Shown: piece after piece, positions 1 through 7,344 of the stretch
Layout of the letters: each line of letters starts with the position of its first letter
Numbering within the stretch: the stretch's first letter is position 1
NCBI GenBank assembly: GCA_002684375.1
Contig: NYVC01000003.1
Coordinates: 45,237 to 56,330, forward strand
Reading direction: 5' to 3'
DNA: 11,094 nt
Source: Marinovum sp.
Lineage (GTDB): Bacteria > Pseudomonadota > Alphaproteobacteria > Rhodobacterales > Rhodobacteraceae
The notes under the pieces: model-generated
What the model was told of the DNA's origin: nothing
Seen by the model: the letters and a program-made list of their open reading frames with translations, nothing else
The model's database searches: none
Program-made: the position numbers and the translations under genes

Positions 1-351
1 ATCTTGCCTCCTGATCCGTTCGATCTTACGCCTTGGTGGCGGAATTTTTTTGAGAACGACGGTTTAGTGCAGTTTGTTCATAGGATGGCGGGCTATATTT
101 TGTTCGCTTTTGGAGCATTCGTGTGGTGGCGTGCACGCGCCTCGACCAGTGATGCGGTACGGCTTGGTTTTCATTTTGTTATGGGTATGATGCTGGTACA
201 GATGGTACTGGGGATTGTGACGGTCATGCATTCTGCTCCGTGGAATTTGGCAATCCTGCACCAACTTGGGGCAATTTTATTGTGGGTTTTCTGCCTACAG
301 GCCCGATTTAGAACCGGCTATCCGGTGTTTGTATCCTTAAGGAGACGGTGA
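1..351 (+). CDS. ctaA: Heme A synthase (Cox15/CtaA type 2), C-terminal part, 5' end outside window
   Basis: Heme A synthase oxidises the C8 methyl of heme O to a formyl group, giving the heme A needed by aa3-type cytochrome oxidases; it is an integral inner-membrane protein. The frame is open from base 1 and gives 116 residues to the TGA at 349-351, roughly the last third of a family that is usually about 350-400 residues, so the start lies off the window. Visible family marks are FFENDGLVQFVHRMAGY (residues 16-32, with the putative heme-ligand His27), a membrane segment at about 30-43, the QMVLGIVTV segment at 67-75, and LHQLGAILLW (86-95) with the second putative heme-ligand His87. The tail is basic (three Arg), fitting a cytoplasmic end. 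The stop overlaps the start of the next gene, so the two are probably co-transcribed. A TTG at 4-6 is not a plausible start because it would leave only part of the fold. Confidence 0.93.
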   Translation: MLPPDPFDLTPWWRNFFENDGLVQFVHRMAGYILFAFGAFVWWRARASTSDAVRLGFHFVMGMMLVQMVLGIVTVMHSAPWNLAILHQLGAILLWVFCLQARFRTGYPVFVSLRRR

Positions 352-353
352 TG
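339..353 (+). promoter_or_regulatory. Shine-Dalgarno and TGATG stop/start overlap joining ctaA to the peptidase gene
   Basis: AAGGAG at 339-344 lies six bases before the ATG at 351-353, which shares its A with the ctaA stop TGA (349-351). A GTG at 348-350 is in the same frame but only three bases from the AAGGAG, too close for good initiation. This decides the start in favour of ATG 351 and suggests translational coupling of the two genes. Confidence 0.75.
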
Positions 354-1826
354 CCCGCTTATGAAGACTTAATGTCGTTCCAAAGCCAGACCGAAGCACT
401 GGCACAGATTTCCGGCAGGCAGGATTGGGATCAGGAAACCATGATGCCCTCAGGAGCAGCCGACCAACGGGGCGAGGAAAGCGCCGCGATGGAAGGCGTT
501 ATGCATGCCAGACGCAGCGATCCGCGCATTGGGGAGTGGTTGATCCAGTGTGAGGATGCAGACCTAGATGCGGTTGCACGGGCGCAATTGCGCCATATCC
601 GTCACAGGTATGACCGCACCTGCAAAGTGCCAGCACGGCTGGCGGCCGAACTCGCCCGTGTGACCAGCCTTGCTCAAGGCGTCTGGGCGGCGGCGCGTGA
701 GGCTGATAATTTTTCAGCGTTTGCCCCAAAACTGACTGAGGTTCTGGCGCTGCGTCGTGAAGAGGGGGCGGCATTGGCGGATGGCGGTGATGTATATGAC
801 GCCCTTCTTGACGGCTATGAAACGTCGATCAAAGCCACGGAGATTGAGACGATGTTTGGTGCGATGCGGCCGCGTCTGGTGGCACTGCGTAGGGCGGTTC
901 TAGACCAGCCTGCGCCGGAGCCGCTGGCCGGGCATTTTGAGAGTGATATTCAAATGCGCTTTGCCCACAACTTGGCCGAAACCTTTGGGTACGATTTGAC
1001 GCGCGGGCGTTTAGATAAGTCTGTGCATCCATTCTCTATGGGGTCAGGCGATGACACGCGGATCACCACGCGGACGGCTGTAGATGACCCGTTTAACTGT
1101 ATCTACTCAACCATCCACGAGGTTGGTCATGCCGCTTACGAGCAAAATATTGCGCCCGCGTACCGTCTGACGCCACTGGGCTGTGGTGTTTCGATGGGGG
1201 TGCATGAAAGCCAGTCGCGGATTTATGAAAACCAGTTGGGTCGCAGCAGAGCCTTTACCGGCTGGATGTTCGGCAAGATGAAAGACGCGTTTGGCCCGTT
1301 TGGTATCGCGGATGAAGAGGCGTTTTACGCGACAGTGAACCGCGTTTCAAATGGCTATATCCGCACCGAGGCCGACGAGGTGCAATATAATCTGCATATC
1401 ATGATGCGTTTTGATCTGGAGCGGGCGCTAATCAGCGGTGATTTGGCAGTAGGTGATCTTGAGGCCGCTTGGAACGACCGCTTTGCTGCAGATTTTGGGT
1501 ATCAGGTAGATCGGCCGTCGCACGGCGTGCTGCAGGATGTACATTGGTCTGTGGGTCTGTTTGGGTATTTCCCGACCTACGCGCTGGGCAACGTCTATGC
1601 CGGGTGTCTTTATCAGGCGCTGCGCACGGATGTGCCAGACCTGGACAACCAGCTTGCGGCAGGCGATTTGACCGCTGCAACCGGTTGGCTGGGCCATCAC
1701 GTTCAACGCCATGGCGGCTTTTATGAACCGCGCGAGGTGATTACAAAAGCGGCGCGCCAATTGCCTTCAGAATTGCCTCTTTTAAAGTATCTCGAGGATA
1801 AGTTCAGCGATCTGTACCGGCTTTAA
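351..1826 (+). CDS. M32-family metallocarboxypeptidase (carboxypeptidase Taq type)
   Basis: This is a zinc- or cobalt-type carboxypeptidase that removes C-terminal residues from peptides, cytosolic by the absence of a signal peptide or membrane segment. With the ATG at 351 it has 491 residues, the usual size for M32 (about 490-510). All family signatures are present and in order: HPF (226-228), DTRITTR (235-241), HEVGH (256-260, metal ligands His256 and His260, catalytic Glu257), HESQSRIYENQLGRS (285-299, third metal ligand Glu286, 30 residues after the first His as in characterised M32 enzymes), IRTEADE (337-343), and GYFPTYALG (405-413). The enzyme therefore looks intact and active. It overlaps the ctaA stop by one base, so it is probably expressed from the ctaA transcript; I see no functional tie to heme A. 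Its physiological substrate cannot be read from the sequence. It is followed by a convergent gap with a hairpin at 1930-1964. Confidence 0.95.
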   Translation: MPAYEDLMSFQSQTEALAQISGRQDWDQETMMPSGAADQRGEESAAMEGVMHARRSDPRIGEWLIQCEDADLDAVARAQLRHIRHRYDRTCKVPARLAAELARVTSLAQGVWAAAREADNFSAFAPKLTEVLALRREEGAALADGGDVYDALLDGYETSIKATEIETMFGAMRPRLVALRRAVLDQPAPEPLAGHFESDIQMRFAHNLAETFGYDLTRGRLDKSVHPFSMGSGDDTRITTRTAVDDPFNCIYSTIHEVGHAAYEQNIAPAYRLTPLGCGVSMGVHESQSRIYENQLGRSRAFTGWMFGKMKDAFGPFGIADEEAFYATVNRVSNGYIRTEADEVQYNLHIMMRFDLERALISGDLAVGDLEAAWNDRFAADFGYQVDRPSHGVLQDVHWSVGLFGYFPTYALGNVYAGCLYQALRTDVPDLDNQLAAGDLTAATGWLGHHVQRHGGFYEPREVITKAARQLPSELPLLKYLEDKFSDLYRL

Positions 1827-1929
1827 CCACATGATATAGCATCGCTGGAAAAACCCATCGTGACGGGCTGTTTGCGTAATGCAGCCGCCACGAAGCTATT
1901 GTTTGTTCCTAGGTTTATACATTATGTGA

Positions 1930-1964
1930 GCCCGAACGTCCGCATGTAAGAGGACGTTCTGGGC
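1930..1964. terminator. Strong hairpin between convergent genes, possible bidirectional terminator
   Basis: The left arm 1930-1941 (GCCCGAACGTCC) pairs with 1952-1964 over 12 bp with a single bulged T at 1960; the loop is ten bases (1942-1951). It lies 103 bases after the peptidase stop and 29 bases after the gyrA stop on the other strand. Neither side carries a clear run of U, so a classic intrinsic terminator is not certain; it could still halt or process both converging transcripts. The rest of 1827-1993 holds nothing else I can support. Confidence 0.5.
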
Positions 1965-1993
1965 GATTGAAAAGCCGTTTATCGTCGCAGGGT

Positions 1994-4759
1994 CTAGGTC
2001 TCGCCGGATTCGGCCTTGCCTTCGATCACATCCTCTTGGTCGCCTTGATCGGCAATCCAAGCCACCGAAACGACTTCTTCGCCTTTGGCCGTGTTAAACA
2101 CCCGCACGCCGCCAGCGCTGCGCGAGCGAAACGAAATCCCTTCCACCGGGACCCGAATTGACTGTCCGTTTGAGGTCGCTAGCATGATCTGGTCATCAAG
2201 CTCGACCGGGAAGCTGGCCAATAAACGGCCGCCACGCATAGCTTTGTCCATCGCCGACACGCCCATACCGCCGCGCCCGCGTAACGGATAGTCGTGGCTG
2301 CTGGACAGTTTGCCGGCGCCGTTCGCAGTTATTGTCAGAATCAGGTTTTCTGCAGCGGACATCTCAGCATAGCGTTCGGGGCTGATCCTCGCGTTGACAT
2401 TGGCGTCTTCGTCATCTGGGAGCTCTGCATCATCGGCCAGGCCCGCCACAGCGCGCCGCATTTTAAGATACGCTACGCGCTCGTCTGAGCTGGCTTCAAA
2501 ATGACGAATAATCGACATCGAGACAAGGGTGTCGTCGCCACTGAGTTTAATGCCGCGCACCCCTACCGAGGCACGGCTGTTAAACACCCGCACGTCCGTG
2601 GCCGAAAAGCGGATCGCGCGGCCCGAACTTGTGGTCAACATCACGTCGTCTTCATTGGAGGCAATCCGCGCATTGATCAGTGTGGTCTCGGCATGTTCGT
2701 TCTCGAACTTCATAGCGATCTTGCCGTTGCGCATCACGTTGGTGAAATCCGACAGCTTGTTGCGGCGCACGGTGCCTGCAGAGGTGGCAAATACCACTTG
2801 CAGATCATCCCAGTCTTTTTCGTCCCGATCGACGGGCATGATGGCGGCGATAGAGACCCCCGATGGTATTGGCAGAATATTGACAACAGCCTTGCCTTTC
2901 GAGGTCCGCCCCCCCTGTGGCAGGCGCCAGGTCTTCAGCTTGTACACCATGCCATCCGTGGTGAAGAATAACAGCTGAGTGTGGGTATTGGCGACAAATA
3001 AAGTCGTGACGACATCATCGTCCTTTGTGGACATGCCTGACAGACCCTTGCCACCGCGGCGTTGGGCACGAAAATCCCCCAGCGGTGTGCGCTTGATATA
3101 GCCGGTCTGGGTGACTGTTACCACCATATCGGCGCGTTCGATCAAATCCTCATCGTCCATATCGCCGGCCCAGTCGACAATTTCGGTGCGGCGGGGGACC
3201 GCAAATTGGTCCCGGACCTCAGTCAACTCATTGGCAATGATCGCCATGATCCGGTCACGCGAGCCGAGAATTTCGAGGTATTCGCGGATTTTTCCTGCCA
3301 GTTCCTGCAACTCATCCGTCACTTCTTTGACCCCGATCTGGGTCAGGCGTTGCAACCGCAACTCAAGGATAGCCCGGGCTTGGGTCTCGGATAGAAAATA
3401 GGTATTGTCTTCGTTAATCTTGTGGGTCGGATCATCGATGAGCTTGATATATTCAACAATGTCATGGGCGGGCCAACGCCGGGCCATCAGCTTTTGACGG
3501 GCCTCGGCGGCATCGGCTGACGCGCGAATTGTGGCGACAACTTCATCGACGTTGGATACAGCCACGGCCAGACCGCACAAAATGTGGCTGCGCTCGCGGG
3601 CTTTTCGCAGTTCAAAGGCTGTGCGGCGCGCCACCACATCCTCGCGGAAATCAATGAATGAGGTTAAAAACCGTCGCAATGTCAGCTGTTCGGGGCGGCC
3701 ACCATTCAGCGCCAGCATGTTACAGCCGAAGTAGGTTTGCATTGGGGTAAACCGGTAAAGCTGGTTCAGCACCACTTCGGGCGTTGCATCGCGTTTCAGT
3801 TCGATCACCACGCGCACGCCGTTGCGATCGGACTCATCTTGCACATGGGCGATATTCTCGATTTTTTTCTCACGAACTTGTTCGGCGATTTTTTCGATCA
3901 TCGACGCTTTGTTCACCTGATAGGGAATTTCGTCGATAACAATCGCGTAACGGTCTTTGCGAATTTCCTCGACCCGGGTTTTGGAGCGGATGATAACGCT
4001 GCCACGTCCCTCAAGATAGGCTTTCCGCGCGCCAGAGCGCCCAAGCATCGTGGCTCCAGTCGGGAAATCAGGTCCCGGTACATAATCGATCAGTTGTTCG
4101 CTGGTCAGGTCCGGGTCTTCAATCAGCGCAAGCGTGGCGTTGATCACTTCGCCCAGATTGTGGGGTGGGATATTGGTGGCCATACCGACGGCAATCCCGC
4201 CTGCGCCATTGACCAGCATATTTGGAAACCGCGCGGGCAGAACGGTTGGTTCGCGGTCTTTACCGTCATAATTGTCTTGGAAATCGACGGTATCTTTATC
4301 AATGTCGGCCAGAATAAAGGCTGCTGGCTTATCCATCCGGACTTCAGTATAGCGCATCGCGGCTGGGTTATCACCATCCATTGAGCCAAAATTACCCTGC
4401 CCATCGAGCAAAGGCAGAGACATCGAGAAATCCTGCGCCATGCGCACCAGCGCATCGTAGATCGCACTGTCGCCATGCGGGTGGTATTTACCCATCACAT
4501 CGCCGACGGGCCGCGCTGATTTTCGATAGGATTTATCATGCGTATTACCGGTCTCGTTCATCGCATAAAGTATTCGGCGGTGCACTGGCTTTAGGCCGTC
4601 CCGCAAGTCTGGGATGGCGCGCGAGACAATCACACTCATTGCATAGTCAAGATAAGAGGTTTTCATCTCGTCAGTGATGGACACAGACGGGCCGTCGTAA
4701 GTCGCGCGATAAATTGAATTTTCTTCTTCGTTATTAGTATCTTCTGGCGTATCGCTCAC
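1994..4759 (-). CDS. gyrA: DNA gyrase subunit A
   Basis: GyrA is the breakage-reunion subunit of the A2B2 gyrase, which introduces negative supercoils using ATP hydrolysed by GyrB. The protein has 921 residues (E. coli 875) and starts with GTG at 4757-4759; no ATG in frame occurs before residue 32, which is already in conserved sequence. The catalytic tyrosine is Tyr137 in [10 protein letters not shown]. The quinolone-determining segment [10 protein letters not shown] (93-102) has Ser98 and Asp102, equivalent to E. coli Ser83 and Asp87, the usual susceptible residues. The GyrA box QRRGGKG is at 566-572, marking gyrase rather than topoisomerase IV, and is followed by the beta-pinwheel C-terminal domain. 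An extra, partly acidic stretch containing [11 protein letters not shown] and [14 protein letters not shown] sits in this domain and is typical of alphaproteobacteria; the very C-terminus is also acidic. The spacer of 253 bp from the upstream SYLF gene suggests its own promoter. Confidence 0.98.
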   Translation of the reverse strand: MSDTPEDTNNEEENSIYRATYDGPSVSITDEMKTSYLDYAMSVIVSRAIPDLRDGLKPVHRRILYAMNETGNTHDKSYRKSARPVGDVMGKYHPHGDSAIYDALVRMAQDFSMSLPLLDGQGNFGSMDGDNPAAMRYTEVRMDKPAAFILADIDKDTVDFQDNYDGKDREPTVLPARFPNMLVNGAGGIAVGMATNIPPHNLGEVINATLALIEDPDLTSEQLIDYVPGPDFPTGATMLGRSGARKAYLEGRGSVIIRSKTRVEEIRKDRYAIVIDEIPYQVNKASMIEKIAEQVREKKIENIAHVQDESDRNGVRVVIELKRDATPEVVLNQLYRFTPMQTYFGCNMLALNGGRPEQLTLRRFLTSFIDFREDVVARRTAFELRKARERSHILCGLAVAVSNVDEVVATIRASADAAEARQKLMARRWPAHDIVEYIKLIDDPTHKINEDNTYFLSETQARAILELRLQRLTQIGVKEVTDELQELAGKIREYLEILGSRDRIMAIIANELTEVRDQFAVPRRTEIVDWAGDMDDEDLIERADMVVTVTQTGYIKRTPLGDFRAQRRGGKGLSGMSTKDDDVVTTLFVANTHTQLLFFTTDGMVYKLKTWRLPQGGRTSKGKAVVNILPIPSGVSIAAIMPVDRDEKDWDDLQVVFATSAGTVRRNKLSDFTNVMRNGKIAMKFENEHAETTLINARIASNEDDVMLTTSSGRAIRFSATDVRVFNSRASVGVRGIKLSGDDTLVSMSIIRHFEASSDERVAYLKMRRAVAGLADDAELPDDEDANVNARISPERYAEMSAAENLILTITANGAGKLSSSHDYPLRGRGGMGVSAMDKAMRGGRLLASFPVELDDQIMLATSNGQSIRVPVEGISFRSRSAGGVRVFNTAKGEEVVSVAWIADQGDQEDVIEGKAESGET

Positions 4760-4805
4760 GTTAATTTGCCTGCTCTTTGTTATCAGTTACCGTTATCCTA
4801 AAAAT

Positions 4806-4835
4806 GGTATAACAGAGCCTGTGTGGGGTGCGCAA
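4806..4835 (-). promoter_or_regulatory. Possible sigma-70 promoter of gyrA
   Basis: Read on the minus strand, TTGCGC (4835-4830) and TATACC (4811-4806) are separated by 18 bases and would place the transcript start near 4799, about 40 bases before the GTG. Each hexamer matches only part of the consensus, so this is a suggestion. The Shine-Dalgarno before the GTG is weak (AGCAGG about nine bases upstream). Confidence 0.3.
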
Positions 4836-4854
4836 TGGCGCGGAAACCAAGATG

Positions 4855-4900
4855 AAAAAAACTTTCAGTGACGGTTCACACAGCGTAGGTGCTCAGCACC
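4855..4900 (-). other. Dyad and T-run upstream of gyrA: operator or terminator of the SYLF gene
   Basis: GGTGCTCAGCACC at 4888-4900 is a perfect 6+1+6 palindrome. A second small dyad, GTGACGGTTCAC (4868-4879, 4-bp arms), follows on the minus strand, and then seven T (minus strand, 4861-4855). Read as RNA from the SYLF gene this could form a weak two-hairpin terminator about 113 bases after its stop. Read as DNA, the palindrome lies about 55 bases upstream of the proposed gyrA -35 and could be a protein-binding site. I cannot choose between the two. Confidence 0.3.
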
Positions 4901-5012
4901 GAACATGAGATACGCAAACCCAGAGTGATAGAGATTTTCTGAAATCTGGGGTCTTTGTTTTTACAGTCGTCGGGTCCACCAAACGATGATCTGGCAGACC
5001 GAACAGGTGGTT

Positions 5013-5573
5013 TTAGGGAATAATCCGACTGTATTTTGTGCCTTCTAAAGTGGCCCCAAGTCTCAGTCCGGATTGTGCAAAGACGACACCGATCACTGGT
5101 GCCAGCGAGGTGAGTGTTTGTGCCCTGACCGACTTGCCGCGCTCTGGTGTGGCATATTCAACATCGGCGCCACCAACCCAACCGGGGCTGCGCCTGAAAC
5201 CCGCCAAGGCATCTTCGGTCATAAAGAACAGAACATGGGCAAATTGCTGACCGCCAATTTGCAATCCGACATTGCCAGAGGTGGCTGAATAGTAATCTAC
5301 CACTGTGTTATTGATCAACAAGGCACCGCGGCCAAAACTCCCACCGAGGAGAAACCCGCCTTTTGTAACCAACGGCATCACCAACATACCATTTGATTTT
5401 GCGGCCAAATCCTGTGTGTCGGGATAGTTCTGAAACATGTCTTCCAGCGTGGCTTGCACCTGACCGTCAATGACTTCGGGATTGCCAGAACCGATGCCAT
5501 TTCCACAGCCCGCGACCAAGGTGGCGGCGCTCAAAATGCTAAAATTGAAGTTGCGACGGTTAATTTGTGTCAT
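5013..5573 (-). CDS. SYLF-domain (YSC84-related) lipoprotein with Tat-like signal
   Basis: The SYLF/Ysc84 domain binds phosphoinositides in eukaryotic members; the bacterial role is not established, and an envelope role is inferred. I prefer the ATG at 5571-5573 (186 residues). A TTG at 5613-5615 would add 14 residues but lies just beside the TATAAA of the probable promoter and has no Shine-Dalgarno. The N-terminus has twin arginines (Arg6-Arg7, NRRNFNF), a hydrophobic stretch at 11-21 and a lipobox LVAGC with Cys23, indicating a lipoprotein perhaps exported folded by Tat. The mature part carries the family pattern: SNGMLVMPLVTKGGFLLGGSFGRG begins near 60 (seen in pieces), VDYYSATSGNVGLQIGGQQ at 92-110, HVLFFMTEDAL at 113-123, and the terminal EGTKYSRIIP (177-186). 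Length is normal for bacterial members. It lies between hemB and gyrA on the same strand, with its own promoter-like site, and shows no evident functional link to either. Confidence 0.88.
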   Translation of the reverse strand: MTQINRRNFNFSILSAATLVAGCGNGIGSGNPEVIDGQVQATLEDMFQNYPDTQDLAAKSNGMLVMPLVTKGGFLLGGSFGRGALLINNTVVDYYSATSGNVGLQIGGQQFAHVLFFMTEDALAGFRRSPGWVGGADVEYATPERGKSVRAQTLTSLAPVIGVVFAQSGLRLGATLEGTKYSRIIP

Positions 5574-5616
5574 GCGCTTTACCTGTATTTGTATACGTGT
5601 TTTTGGTTTGTCCAAA

Positions 5617-5644
5617 TTTATAACTTACGCATATCGCTTGTCCG
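5617..5644 (-). promoter_or_regulatory. Probable sigma-70 promoter of the SYLF lipoprotein gene
   Basis: On the minus strand CGGACA (5644-5639) and TATAAA (5622-5617) are 16 bases apart, with five of six matches in the -10 hexamer and four of six in the -35. The transcript would start near 5609, about 36 bases before the ATG at 5573. The site supports that start and argues that the gene is not simply read through from hemB. I see no terminator hairpin in the 109-base gap after hemB. Confidence 0.5.
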
Positions 5645-5682
5645 GGAAAATGTCACCTTAATTCCGTGTTTCTAGAGCAATA

Positions 5683-6687
5683 TTATCGTGCTTTTGCGAT
5701 CTTTTGGGCCACCTCGACAGCAAAATAACTCAAAATGCCATCGCAGCCCGCGCGTTTAAAGGCCATCAGGCTTTCCATCATAACTTTTTCGCCGTCAATC
5801 CAGCCATTTACAGCTGCGGCTTGGATCATCGCGTATTCACCCGATACCTGATAGGCAAAGGTCGGGACGCCAAAGCGGTCTTTAACGCGATGGCAGATGT
5901 CAAGATAGGGCAGTCCGGGCTTGATCATCACCATATCCGCGCCCTCGCCGAGATCGCGTGCGACCAGCTGCAGGGCGGCATCCGCATTAGCCGGATCCAA
6001 TTGATAGGTTGATTTGTCGCCTTTCAGCGCCCCGGACGCGCCCACGGCATCCCGAAACGGTCCATAAAAAGCGCTGGCAAATTTGGCGGCATAGGACAGC
6101 AGGATCACATCTTGATGCCCCTGCGCTTCGAGTGCGCTGCGGATCGCGCCAATTCGACCATCCATCATATCCGACGGGCCGATGATGTCTGCGCCGGCCT
6201 CGGCCTGCGAGAGGGCCTGTTTGACCAGCGCTTCGACCGTGGCGTCATTGACGATCGCGCCGTCGATAACAAAGCCATCATGGCCATCGATATTATACGG
6301 GTCCAGCGCCACATCTGTCATGACGGCAATTTCAGGCACGGCCGCTTTGATGGCGCGGGTTGCGCGGTTCGACAGGTTTTGCGGGTTCCAGGCCTCGGCG
6401 CAATCAGCAGTTTTCAATGCGGGGTCGGTGTAGGGAAACAGGCAGATTGCGGGGATGCCGAGGTCGGCGGCATGGCGTGCGGCTTCAACCAACTTGTCGA
6501 TACTGCGCCGCATCACGCCGGGCATCGAGGGAACAGGATCCTCTATATTGTCGCCGTCACAGATGAAAACTGGCCAGATCAGGTCGTTGACGCTGAGGTG
6601 GTTTTCGCGCGCCAGGGCGCGGAGGGCGTCGGTGCGGCGCAACCGCCGGGCGCGGGCGGTGGGAAAGCTGGCAATCATAGATTTCAT
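5683..6687 (-). CDS. hemB: Porphobilinogen synthase (delta-aminolevulinic acid dehydratase)
   Basis: HemB condenses two 5-aminolevulinate molecules to porphobilinogen, the second committed step to heme, siroheme, cobalamin and, where present, bacteriochlorophyll; it is a cytosolic homo-oligomer. The protein has 334 residues, normal for the family. The two active-site lysines are Lys202 in LSYAAKFASAFYGPFRDA and Lys256 in MVMIKPGLPYLD, 54 residues apart. PSDMMDGRIGAIR (171-183) and the C-terminal VSGEYAMI (281-288) are conserved. The segment that holds three zinc-binding cysteines in zinc enzymes reads DVALDPYNIDGHDG (125-138) here, with aspartates in place of cysteines. This is the magnesium-stimulated or metal-independent class known in alphaproteobacteria and pseudomonads. 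The ATG at 6687 is supported by AAGGA on the minus strand (6701-6697) nine bases upstream. It is divergent from the membrane-protein/mfd unit; I see no convincing promoter in the 122-base gap. Confidence 0.97.
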   Translation of the reverse strand: MKSMIASFPTARARRLRRTDALRALARENHLSVNDLIWPVFICDGDNIEDPVPSMPGVMRRSIDKLVEAARHAADLGIPAICLFPYTDPALKTADCAEAWNPQNLSNRATRAIKAAVPEIAVMTDVALDPYNIDGHDGFVIDGAIVNDATVEALVKQALSQAEAGADIIGPSDMMDGRIGAIRSALEAQGHQDVILLSYAAKFASAFYGPFRDAVGASGALKGDKSTYQLDPANADAALQLVARDLGEGADMVMIKPGLPYLDICHRVKDRFGVPTFAYQVSGEYAMIQAAAVNGWIDGEKVMMESLMAFKRAGCDGILSYFAVEVAQKIAKAR

Positions 6688-6696
6688 CTCAGTAAG

Positions 6697-6701
6697 TCCT
6701 T
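6697..6701 (-). promoter_or_regulatory. Ribosome binding site of hemB
   Basis: AAGGA on the minus strand, nine bases before the ATG at 6687-6685, supports that start over the internal ATG three codons later. Confidence 0.6.
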
Positions 6702-6794
6702 GAACACATGCTGTAGGGGTGGCATGGAAAGCGCCTTAGGACAAGAGCGAGGTTAGAACGGGCAGCGTGAAGCAGCGGTTTGTATCGGTGAAAG

Positions 6795-6815
6795 GCCCAT
6801 CAGGGCAGAATGGGC
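6795..6815 (+). other. Small hairpin spanning the first ATG of the membrane-protein gene
   Basis: GCCCAT (6795-6800) pairs exactly with ATGGGC (6810-6815). The ATG at 6810 is in the right arm, and the purine-rich CAGGGCAGA that would serve as its ribosome binding site forms the nine-base loop. It may reduce initiation at 6810 or may be chance; a second in-frame ATG follows at 6822. Confidence 0.3.
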
Positions 6816-7343
6816 GGTCCTATGGCTGCGTTTGAGGTGATCGATATAAGGTCATTTTCGAACCTTTGGTTCTGGATGGTGCTGGCGGTTATGTGGTCCA
6901 GTGCCAGCCATCGGGTGATCGGAATTCCCTATGATATGATCCAAAACGCCAAACGACACGGCGGCCAGGCCGAGCGCGATCTCGAGGCGTTGATGCAGAT
7001 TAACGCCCAGCGTTTTTTTGATTTGCGATCACCCTCTGGGCTGACAGTGATCGGGTTGGGGTGTGCGGGTCTCAGTTCTCTTGGCCTGCTTGGCTTTAGC
7101 TATCAGATCGAATTGGCTCAAGCGGTGTTTCTGTTGGCGTTTCCAATCAGCTTAATTGCCACAATGAGCCTGCAAACGGCCGCTGCGGTGCGGGCGTGCG
7201 ATGGGGTCTCAGAGCGCTTATACCGCCGATTCCGTCGCCACCGGATAGCGACGCAACTGTTGGCTGTCGCCTCTATATTTGTCACCGCCACCTGGGGCAT
7301 GTACCACAATATTTCACACGCGATACTCGGGGGCATAAACTGA
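6810..7343 (+). CDS. Four-helix membrane protein of Rhodobacterales, function unknown, coupled to mfd
   Basis: The 177-residue product has four likely membrane segments at about 19-38, 77-97, 100-122 and 147-166. A soluble stretch rich in charged residues lies between the first two (about 42-75), and a very basic loop (RLYRRFRRHR, 137-146) precedes the last, suggesting cytoplasmic loops. The segment FEVIDIRSFSNLWFW near the N-terminus and IPYDMIQNAKRHGGQAERDLE (in pieces, 39-59) look like a family I recall from Rhodobacteraceae that automatic annotation often calls 'component of SufBCD complex'. Nothing here resembles SufB, SufC or SufD, so that name should not be taken as a function. The start is uncertain: ATG 6810 has a modest AGGG four bases upstream inside a hairpin, and ATG 6822 would shorten the protein by four residues. 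The stop at 7341-7343 is one base before the mfd ATG, so the two genes are very likely co-transcribed and perhaps translationally coupled. Confidence 0.82.
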   Translation: MGGPMAAFEVIDIRSFSNLWFWMVLAVMWSSASHRVIGIPYDMIQNAKRHGGQAERDLEALMQINAQRFFDLRSPSGLTVIGLGCAGLSSLGLLGFSYQIELAQAVFLLAFPISLIATMSLQTAAAVRACDGVSERLYRRFRRHRIATQLLAVASIFVTATWGMYHNISHAILGGIN

Positions 7344-7344
7344 T

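Noticed and set aside
1895..1926. TTGTTT and TTATGT with 17-base spacing, suggesting a plus-strand promoter before the 1930 hairpin (a small RNA)
   Set aside because: The hexamers are weak, and no run of U or conserved RNA feature follows the hairpin; there is not enough to call an RNA gene.
2501..4677. Several long plus-strand open frames (up to about 215 codons) opposite gyrA
   Set aside because: They lie antisense to a fully conserved gyrA, overlap each other in different frames, and their translations show no domain or sensible composition; they follow from the codon use of gyrA.
4919..4965. Hairpin AGATTT/AAATCT (4932-4947) followed by GTCTTTGTTTTT, resembling a plus-strand terminator
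   Set aside because: No plus-strand gene lies upstream to be terminated; both flanking genes are on the minus strand, where the sequence after the hairpin is not U-rich. The arms are short and AT-rich.
5574..5615. A 14-residue N-terminal extension of the SYLF protein from TTG 5615
   Set aside because: The TTG sits next to the probable -10 hexamer, has no ribosome binding site, and would put charged residues before a normal signal peptide.
6112..6756. A 214-codon plus-strand open frame opposite hemB
   Set aside because: It is antisense to intact hemB, is rich in Arg, Gly and His, and has no recognisable motif; it is a shadow.
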